From DATBFX01 sp036558305 (GTDB taxonomy: Bacteria; Chloroflexota; Chloroflexia; Thermomicrobiales; UBA6265), in the NCBI GenBank assembly GCA_036558305.1, contig DATBFX010000631.1:1-28249 (forward strand): a DNA stretch of 28,249 bases, in the 5' to 3' direction. Of this stretch, positions 24,176-28,249 are shown one piece after another. The stretch's first letter is position 1. Each line of letters opens with the position of its first letter. The notes under the pieces were generated by a model. That model had not been told where the DNA came from. It made no database searches and saw nothing but the letters and a program-made list of their open reading frames with translations. A program made the position numbers and the translations under genes.

Positions 24176-24745
24176 TCAAACGTCGTACTTCAGATACTGC
24201 TCCGAGATCCACCCCAGGTATCCATCGACCTCGACGTACCGGAATCCGCCCGACACCCAGTCCGAAACCGAAACCGTCGTCCCCTTCGCCACCACCTCCA
24301 AGACCTCGTCGTTCGTCGAAGGCCCGTGCCGCAGGTTCACGTTCGCCGTCGTCTTGGCGGTCCCGAAAAACGCCGCCCCCTCGGGCGAATCGGCCAGGAT
24401 CAGGTAGTCGCCGTAGGCCCAGCCGGTCGCGCCCTTAAGACTGACGTGCCGGAACCCGTTCTTTGCCTTCCCGGACACGAGCGCGACCTTCGCCCCCTTC
24501 GGGATGACCACGATCACCTTGGCGCTGGTGCTCGGCTGCTCCCGCAGGTTCAGGTTCACCGTCGCCTTCAGAAACGTATACTCCTCCGCCCCCGCCGGCA
24601 TCGCCTTCACGACCCCGCCCGCAACGACCGCCGCGCCGGCCGTCGCCATCACCCGCAGCATCCGCCGCCGGTCGAACCGCTTCCCCATCGCCTCATCCAC
24701 ACCCATCAGAACCTGCCCGATACCCTGCTCGAACCCACTAACCAC
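24176..24745 (-). CDS. exported protein with two SH3b domains
   Basis: A 189-aa protein with a twin-arginine leader (KRFDRRRMLRVMATAGAAVVAGG, cut near AGAEE). Two bacterial SH3 (SH3_3) repeats follow, each starting with VNLNLREQPST or VNVNLRHGPST and containing GWAYGDYLI or GWISEQYL. Such domains bind peptidoglycan or other envelope ligands; no catalytic domain is attached. The GTG at 24745 is chosen because AGGAG lies 6 bases upstream. ATGs at 23 and 16 codons before the twin-Arg motif are also possible, and the frame continues 38 codons further upstream without a site. Convergent with the Cys-rich gene. Confidence 0.9.
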   Translation of the reverse strand: MVSGFEQGIGQVLMGVDEAMGKRFDRRRMLRVMATAGAAVVAGGVVKAMPAGAEEYTFLKATVNLNLREQPSTSAKVIVVIPKGAKVALVSGKAKNGFRHVSLKGATGWAYGDYLILADSPEGAAFFGTAKTTANVNLRHGPSTNDEVLEVVAKGTTVSVSDWVSGGFRYVEVDGYLGWISEQYLKYDV

Positions 24746-24852
24746 CGTCGTCTCCTCTCGGTCACACAGACCGTCGTCTCTCCGCTTACCTCTGGCGGAA
24801 CCATTCGCCGCCGACGTCACCATCCTATGTTCCATCCGCCCCGTCGCCATCC

Positions 24853-24908
24853 GTGACAATCACTGATTTCACCCCACCCGATCCCGCTATCCCCGTATGT
24901 GATTTCAC
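24853..24908. promoter_or_regulatory. repeated TGATTTCAC / GTGA-TCAC motifs, possible operators
   Basis: GTGACAATCAC (24853-24863), TGATTTCAC (24864-24872) and GTGATTTCAC (24899-24908). The TGATTTCAC copies are 36 bases apart, and two of the three sites are GTGA-Nx-TCAC dyads. They lie between the divergent SH3b gene and the tiny-ORF unit, so a regulator could control both. Confidence 0.4.
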
Positions 24909-24914
24909 GTAGCC

Positions 24915-24932
24915 CCGCCCTCCGCCCTCCGC
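24915..24932. repeat. heptamer repeat, unit CCGCCCT
   Basis: Two full units (24915-24921, 24922-24928) plus CCGC. Same unit and orientation as the right arm of the array at 4237-4257, 20 kb away. Confidence 0.65.
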
Positions 24933-24939
24933 CTACCCA

Positions 24940-24968
24940 TTGACGTCTGCCCCGCTAATCGCTATCGT
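24940..24968 (+). promoter_or_regulatory. promoter of tiny-ORF unit
   Basis: TTGACG (24940-24945), 17-base spacer, TATCGT (24963-24968): 5 of 6 and 4 of 6 to consensus at ideal spacing. Transcription would start near 24975. Confidence 0.55.
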
Positions 24969-25047
24969 GTCCCCGCGGCGCGACGCACCGGCCTGGCCAT
25001 CCGATCGTCGGACCGCACCCAATCCACCCCACGTAGGAGGTGCGCGT

Positions 25048-25083
25048 ATGCCGTACATCAGAAATCCCGGCAGCCCGGCCTAG
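25048..25083 (+). CDS. 11-codon ORF with strong ribosome-binding site
   Basis: ATG at 25048 to TAG at 25081 encodes MPYIRNPGSPA. AGGAGG (25035-25040) lies exactly 7 bases upstream, one of the best translation signals in the window, and the ORF sits between a promoter (24940-24968) and a strong terminator (25125-25157). The leader carries CGCACC twice (24984-24989 and 25014-25019), each complementary to GGTGCG (25039-25044) beside the SD. A CGCGAC/GTCGCG pair (24979-24984 with 25083-25088) would close the coding part. It could be a real micropeptide, a leader peptide, or part of a regulatory RNA. I do not recognise the peptide. Confidence 0.35.
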   Translation: MPYIRNPGSPA

Positions 25084-25124
25084 TCGCGGGGCAATCCCCA
25101 CGACCACCGGAATGTCAAAGACCA

Positions 25125-25157
25125 CGGGGCGGTCCATTCGGGCCGCCCCGCTTTCTT
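25125..25157 (+). terminator. Rho-independent terminator
   Basis: An 11-pair stem (25125-25135 with 25140-25150, one G-T pair), loop ATTC, followed on the plus strand by CTTTCTT. The T-rich tail is only on the plus strand, so it ends the unit started at about 24975 rather than the convergent vapC gene. Confidence 0.8.
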
Positions 25158-25175
25158 CGCCCCCCACGGGCAGCT

Positions 25176-25556
25176 TCAAAGCACTCTGACCCGAACGTCT
25201 GTCATCGGAAAATCCCGCGCGTTGCGCGTGACGATCACCGCCGAGTGCTCCCGCGCAACGGCTGCGATCAGCGCGTCCGGCGTTTTCAACTGAATCCCGA
25301 GCCGCGCAAAATCGTATCGGTACGCACCCGCTTGAATCGCCGCTCGCCGGCTCACGTCCCAATAGGCAAACGCGCGAAGGAACGCTCCCTGCAATGCTCT
25401 TTCCAGCGGAGGAACACCCGCGAAGAACTCCGCGATCTGAACGACACAGATGGCGACCTCTTGTCTCGCCACCACCAACGCCCGAACAACCGAGCTTACC
25501 GGCTCAACCGCCCGCGAGAGGTCGATCAGCACGTCCGTGTCAACGATGTATCTCAC
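25176..25556 (-). CDS. vapC: VapC-type PIN-domain toxin (module 1)
   Basis: A 126-aa PIN-domain RNase toxin. The four acidic Mg2+-binding residues are in place: Asp 6 in IVDTDVLIDL, Glu 43 in QIAEFFAG, Asp 94 in KTPDALIAA and Asp 115 in NARDFP. VapC toxins cut tRNA or rRNA and are held inactive by the cognate VapB. The start overlaps the vapB stop by 4 bases (ATGA), so translation is coupled. All catalytic residues are intact, so it should be active. It is a clear paralogue of the PIN protein at 26410-26814. Confidence 0.92.
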   Translation of the reverse strand: MRYIVDTDVLIDLSRAVEPVSSVVRALVVARQEVAICVVQIAEFFAGVPPLERALQGAFLRAFAYWDVSRRAAIQAGAYRYDFARLGIQLKTPDALIAAVAREHSAVIVTRNARDFPMTDVRVRVL

Positions 25557-25843
25557 GACGCGACTTTGGACTCAGTCCTCCGTTCCCACGGATCGTCCCA
25601 GGTCCGCCGCTGTTCCTTCACCCACTCCAAGGCCGATTCGCTCGTCTCCCACTCCGGTATGTCAACATCCTTCAACGATCCCACAAACTCGTCAAACGCC
25701 CGCAGTCGGTCCTCGGCTTCGAGTTCCCGCTGCGCCGCCCGCGCAAGAAACTCGCTCCTCCGCCGCGGTCCGACCCGCCGGTCGATCTCCTCGACCACCT
25801 CCTTCGGTAGCAACACGTGCGTTCGCATCATCCCAGTGGCCAC
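25553..25843 (-). CDS. vapB: VapB-type antitoxin (module 1)
   Basis: A 96-aa antitoxin. The N-terminal segment RTHVLLPKEVVEEIDRRVGPRRRSEFLARA has the beta-helix-helix form of a ribbon-helix-helix DNA-binding domain. The C-terminal part, with SLKDVDIPEWETSESALEWVKEQR, is the toxin-wrapping region. The GTG at 25843 has AGGAG 7 bases upstream; a TTG at 25849 lies directly against that site and is less likely. It overlaps vapC by 4 bases. Strongly similar to the antitoxin at 26811-27098, including SLKDVDIP-WETSES, so cross-talk between the modules is possible. Confidence 0.88.
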   Translation of the reverse strand: MATGMMRTHVLLPKEVVEEIDRRVGPRRRSEFLARAAQRELEAEDRLRAFDEFVGSLKDVDIPEWETSESALEWVKEQRRTWDDPWERRTESKVAS

Positions 25844-25881
25844 GACCAACCTCCTCGGCCGCCACGACTCCAGGGAGACAT

Positions 25882-25893
25882 CATATCACACAA
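25882..25893 (-). promoter_or_regulatory. shared vapB upstream motif, module 1
   Basis: Read on the minus strand it is TTGTGTGATATG, 39 bases before the vapB start and followed by AT so that TATGAT forms a good -10 box. The identical 12 bases occur before the other vapB (27142-27153). A common promoter/operator bound by the RHH antitoxins is likely. Confidence 0.55.
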
Positions 25894-26026
25894 GCGTGGG
25901 ACGACATCCCGTTCGTTCGCCACCCATTCGTGATTCTTCGAACTACTCCGGGCCGCCGCGCTCGCACATGCGGGCATCCCGAGCGCCAGCGAAGGCTCTC
26001 TCTCCGAACAAGCAGTTCGCGCGAAC

Positions 26027-26329
26027 TCAGCGCCTCTCATCGATAAAGATCTCCCACCGCTTGACACTCTCCAGCCGGAGAATCCCGTTCACGTACCACG
26101 GATCGACCTTCAACTTCTCCCGCACCTCCCGCTCGTCCTCCGCGTACACCACCAACACCGCCCCACCCTCATCACTCAACGGCCCACCCAGCAAGATAAA
26201 CCCCTCCTCCACCAACCCATCGATAAACGCCGCATGCTCATCCCAATACCGCTGCTCCCGCGCCCCCTTTGCCGGATCCCGATTGGGACCGGCCGAGGAG
26301 AGGATCATGAACGTTCGCTTTCTTTCCAA
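26027..26329 (-). CDS. YCII-related (YciI-like) protein
   Basis: A 100-aa single-domain protein of the YCII superfamily: FMILSSAGPNRDPAKG, REQRYWDEHAAFIDGLVEEGFILLGGPLSDEGGAVLVVYAEDEREV and DPWYVNGILRLESVKRWEIFID. The conserved His/Asp dyad of YciI-like proteins is present as WDEHAAFID. The ferredoxin-like fold is cytoplasmic and its biochemical role is unknown in most members. A TTG start at 26329 is chosen because AAGGAGG lies 5 bases upstream and the length then matches the family; the first ATG inside would remove conserved residues. It sits between the two VapBC modules on the same strand, 80 bases after vapC2. Confidence 0.9.
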   Translation of the reverse strand: MERKRTFMILSSAGPNRDPAKGAREQRYWDEHAAFIDGLVEEGFILLGGPLSDEGGAVLVVYAEDEREVREKLKVDPWYVNGILRLESVKRWEIFIDERR

Positions 26330-26409
26330 GAGAGCCTCCTTCGCCACGCACGACGACGGGCTCCGAAGCGCCCCGTCGTTCCCTCTGTCATGACGGCTTT
26401 CCAACAGAC

Positions 26410-26814
26410 TCACGTGGACGGCGGTGAACCTCGCAACGACAACAGTTGGACATCCGGCATCGGAAAGTCGCGCACGTTGTTCGTCACCAGAATCGCCGAC
26501 TGCGCCCGCGCCACCGCCGCGATGATGGCGTCCGACGTTCCAATCGGTTGACCCCGCCGGTCGAAGTCATACTGGTCGGTTCCCGCCCGACGCGCGGCCT
26601 CAAGCGAGATCTCCCAATACTGAAGCTCAGCGAAAAACGTGTCCCAAACCGGTCGCTCGCTCGGCGCCAATCCCCGGTAGAACTCCGCAATCTGAATCCC
26701 ACACACTCCCACCTCGTCGCCACCGTCGATCCAACCGCGAACCTGCGCCCGCGTCGTCCCGACCGACTTCGACAGATCGATCAAGACGCTCGTGTCGAGC
26801 ATATAGCGGGTCAC
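26410..26814 (-). CDS. vapC: VapC-type PIN-domain toxin (module 2)
   Basis: A 134-aa PIN-domain RNase toxin, with Asp 7 in MLDTSVLIDL, Glu 44 in QIAEFYRG, Asp 95 in GTSDAIIAA and Asp 116 in NVRDFP. The GTG start at 26814 overlaps the vapB stop (GTGA), the same coupling as in module 1. A longer frame reaching 26907 lies inside vapB and is not used. It has an extra 8-residue C-terminal tail compared with its paralogue. All catalytic acids are intact. Confidence 0.92.
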   Translation of the reverse strand: MTRYMLDTSVLIDLSKSVGTTRAQVRGWIDGGDEVGVCGIQIAEFYRGLAPSERPVWDTFFAELQYWEISLEAARRAGTDQYDFDRRGQPIGTSDAIIAAVARAQSAILVTNNVRDFPMPDVQLLSLRGSPPST

Positions 26815-27098
26815 GACCGATCCCGCTCCGCTTCGGCCCATTGATCGCGTGTGCCCGCCCGCCGAAGGTCGCGCACCCACTCCTCCGCCGACTCCGACGT
26901 CTCCCACCCCGGAATATCGACATCCTTCAGCGATCCCGCCGCCCGATCAAACGCAGCCAGCAACCGCCTTCGACGCAACTCCTTCCGGGCCAACTCCGTC
27001 AGGAACTCACTCCGCCGCCGCTGACCAACGAGCTCATCGATCTCGTCCACCACCTCTTTCGGCATCACCACGTGCGTCCGCACGACCGACCCAACCAC
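26811..27098 (-). CDS. vapB: VapB-type antitoxin (module 2)
   Basis: A 95-aa ribbon-helix-helix antitoxin: RTHVVMPKEVVDEIDELVGQRRRSEFL for DNA binding, and SLKDVDIPGWETSESAEEWVRDLRR for toxin binding. The GTG at 27098 has AGGAG 7 bases upstream. It shares most of its length with the module 1 antitoxin, while the spacer helix (LRRRRLLAAFDRAAG) differs, which may give toxin specificity. Confidence 0.88.
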   Translation of the reverse strand: MVGSVVRTHVVMPKEVVDEIDELVGQRRRSEFLTELARKELRRRRLLAAFDRAAGSLKDVDIPGWETSESAEEWVRDLRRAGTRDQWAEAERDRS

Positions 27099-27141
27099 TG
27101 CGCTTCTCCTTCATGCCCCGTGGGATCGACTCATCCCAAAG

Positions 27142-27153
27142 CATATCACACAA
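27142..27153 (-). promoter_or_regulatory. shared vapB upstream motif, module 2
   Basis: The same 12-base sequence as at 25882-25893 (minus-strand TTGTGTGATATG), 44 bases before the vapB2 start, followed by CT so the -10 would read TATGCT. Conservation against a diverged background suggests a functional promoter or operator. Confidence 0.55.
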
Positions 27154-27190
27154 AAGCGGGAGAGCTCTTCGCGCCACCCGGTAACTGCTT

Positions 27191-27673
27191 TCATTCGCCG
27201 ACGAATGCATCTTGCCAGGAATACAAGCTCTGCCCCTCCCCCGCGTATGCGTCATACACATGCTGATACACCACCTCCGACTTCTCCCGCATCTCCACCA
27301 ACGAATACGCCCGCGGCAACCCCTCCGCCAGCATCCGCTGAATCGTCACCTGCACCTGCGCCTTCGCCGTCTGCTTCTTCCGCCAGTCCAACACCAACTT
27401 GCCCCGCTTCAACGCCGCCAACAAATCCCGCGCCGCCGTCCGCACCTGCTCCTTCTTCGCCCTCAACCTCGGCCCCGGTTTGGTCAGCAGGTCCAACACC
27501 GCCAACTCCTCCTCCGTCAACCGATTCGTGTTCGCCCGTACGCAGGCATCGACCCGGGCCCTATCGAACTTGGGAGATTCGCAGTTTTGCAACCCTGCGG
27601 GCGCCTGGGGAAAGACGACGGAGAAGAGGCTGGTGGTCAGGCTCTTGGCGAAAAGACGGAGTAAAATGTCCAT
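27191..27673 (-). CDS. type I restriction HsdR C-terminal remnant
   Basis: A 160-aa frame. From about residue 44 it matches the C-terminal domain of type I restriction subunit R (EcoEI-type, DUF3387): ANTNRLTEEELAVLDLLTKPGPRL, VRTAARDLLAALKRGKLVLDWRKKQTAKAQVQVTIQ, and LVEMREKSEVVYQHVYDAY. The helicase and nuclease parts (about 800 residues) are absent, and no hsdM or hsdS is nearby. The first 43 residues (MDILLRLFAKSLTTSLF, FPQAPAG) are unrelated to HsdR that I can see, so this looks like a fusion or deletion product. There is no Shine-Dalgarno. A perfect TATAAT (27693-27688 on the minus strand) lies 14 bases before the ATG, so any transcript would be nearly leaderless. Probably a pseudogene or non-functional fragment. 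Confidence 0.72.
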   Translation of the reverse strand: MDILLRLFAKSLTTSLFSVVFPQAPAGLQNCESPKFDRARVDACVRANTNRLTEEELAVLDLLTKPGPRLRAKKEQVRTAARDLLAALKRGKLVLDWRKKQTAKAQVQVTIQRMLAEGLPRAYSLVEMREKSEVVYQHVYDAYAGEGQSLYSWQDAFVGE

Positions 27674-27687
27674 AGGGGCTCTACCCG

Positions 27688-27693
27688 ATTATA
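27688..27693 (-). promoter_or_regulatory. TATAAT -10 box before HsdR remnant
   Basis: A perfect -10 hexamer on the minus strand, 14 bases from the ATG. No -35 match at 16-18 bases, so confidence is limited. Confidence 0.35.
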
Positions 27694-27705
27694 GGGAGGA
27701 GCAGC

Positions 27706-27720
27706 ATGGTGGTTATCTAA
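27706..27720 (+). CDS. four-codon mini-ORF upstream of secreted protein
   Basis: ATG GTG GTT ATC TAA (MVVI) preceded by AGGGAGGAG and followed 13 bases later by the next gene's ATG with its own GGGGAGG. Could be a translational leader; may also be chance. Confidence 0.2.
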   Translation: MVVI

Positions 27721-27733
27721 CAGGGGAGGTTCG

Positions 27734-28144
27734 ATGAACGGCATCCGAACATCCGCACTCCTCGCCGCCTCTGTCGCGATTGCGACCGTGGTCTTGGCCG
27801 CGCCGTGGAGCCGATCGACGGCTCAGGAGGAGGATCTTCACCCAGCCGTCTACGACCTCCAAACCCGCGTCGCCGTGCTTGAGACGCAAACCGCTGGCGG
27901 TTCTGTCGCCACAATCGGCTCGGTGCTCCACCTCGATATGAATGCGGCGTTTAACCCCGACTCGGGGGGATATACGTGCGACCAGGTCCCGCCCTTCACG
28001 AGCCACCTCGAACTCCTCAACGAAAGCCGGATCGTCGTCGGATCTGTTGACGGCAGCATCGGGCAGATGCAGGGGTTCTGTCTTGCCCATTACCAAGCCG
28101 ACCTCTCCCTAGAGCCTGTTATGGACTTCGGGCGACGACGGTGA
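27734..28144 (+). CDS. secreted hypothetical protein, 3' end cut by an IS element
   Basis: The first about 31 residues are a signal peptide or anchor (MNGIRTSALLAASVAIATVVLAAP, then RSTAQ). A helical segment (AVYDLQTRVAVLETQ) follows, then a strand-rich part with two Cys (YTCDQVPPF, QGFCLAHYQ). GGGGAGG lies 4 bases before the ATG. The reading frame enters the IS5-like element at about 28111, so the last 10 or so codons (through MDFGRRR) come from the IS end. The native C-terminus must lie on the far side of the insertion. Family unknown; the gene is probably inactivated. Confidence 0.75.
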   Translation: MNGIRTSALLAASVAIATVVLAAPWSRSTAQEEDLHPAVYDLQTRVAVLETQTAGGSVATIGSVLHLDMNAAFNPDSGGYTCDQVPPFTSHLELLNESRIVVGSVDGSIGQMQGFCLAHYQADLSLEPVMDFGRRR

Positions 28145-28249
28145 TCAAGCGGTGGACCATCGGGCAGGCGAAGGCGAGGAAATGCAGGCCGACGACGGTT
28201 TCCGGCAGGCGTTCGTAATCCCGCGCGAGGCGGCGGAAGCGGGCGACCC
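28111..28249. mobile_element. IS5-family insertion sequence, left part only
   Basis: The element starts around AGAGCCTGTTATGGAC (28111-28126), interrupting the secreted-protein gene, and continues past the window end. CTAG at 28109-28112 could be the target duplication; the other end is not visible. Its transposase terminates 5-8 bases from the element end, as in compact IS5-type elements. Confidence 0.75.
28119..28249 (-). CDS. IS5-family transposase, C-terminal part
   Basis: The last 42 codons of a DDE transposase, running off the window: FRRLARDYERLPETVVGLHF, then LAFACPMVHRLITVVARSP and a TAA stop at 28119. RDYERLPETVVGLHFLAFA is the well-known C-terminal block of IS5-group transposases. 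The catalytic DDE domain lies outside the window, so activity cannot be judged. Confidence 0.87.
   Translation of the reverse strand, partial: VARFRRLARDYERLPETVVGLHFLAFACPMVHRLITVVARSP

Overview
High-GC bacterial chromosome segment with dense coding, short intergenic gaps and many GTG/TTG starts. The mix of genes points to the phylum Chloroflexota, most likely near Thermomicrobia: a STAND-type regulator with both XRE and LuxR helix-turn-helix domains, a Cys-rich protein with a twin-arginine leader, a secreted CAP protein with a TPTKT tail, an LLM oxidoreductase, a YCII protein and VapBC modules. This assignment is an inference from gene style; no rRNA or tRNA is present to confirm it.

Layout. 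256-12465 is a run of plus-strand genes: a MacB/LolCDE-type ABC ATPase and its permease, D-ribose pyranase (rbsD), a virginiamycin-B-lyase-like propeller protein, pyruvate kinase, a coiled-coil hypothetical, an M20 dipeptidase, a secreted CAP-domain protein and an OmpR-type response regulator. A minus-strand HExxGH metallopeptidase-like gene (12688-14178) separates that regulator from a sensor kinase (14472-16082). Then come a membrane protein with a 20-residue repeat (minus), an LLM oxidoreductase (plus), a gene-free stretch carrying a consensus promoter and a strongly folded candidate RNA (18507-18731), a dienelactone hydrolase (minus), the STAND regulator and the Cys-rich protein (plus), and an SH3b protein (minus). 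The right end is accessory DNA: a small plus-strand transcription unit with an 11-codon ORF and a terminator (24940-25157), two paralogous VapBC pairs flanking a YCII gene (all minus), an HsdR C-terminal remnant, and a secreted-protein gene cut by an IS5-like element that runs off the window.

How the parts may work together. The ABC pair forms one exporter or lipoprotein-type transporter. The regulator and kinase are probably a two-component pair despite the intervening gene. The right end looks like a defence/toxin-antitoxin island that has collected debris.

The most unusual items are the promoter-driven candidate structured RNA at 18544-18731, the tiny-ORF unit at 24940-25157, a family of intergenic repeats that all have a 7-nt period but different unit sequences, and knottin-like cysteine patterns at both ends of the Cys-rich protein.
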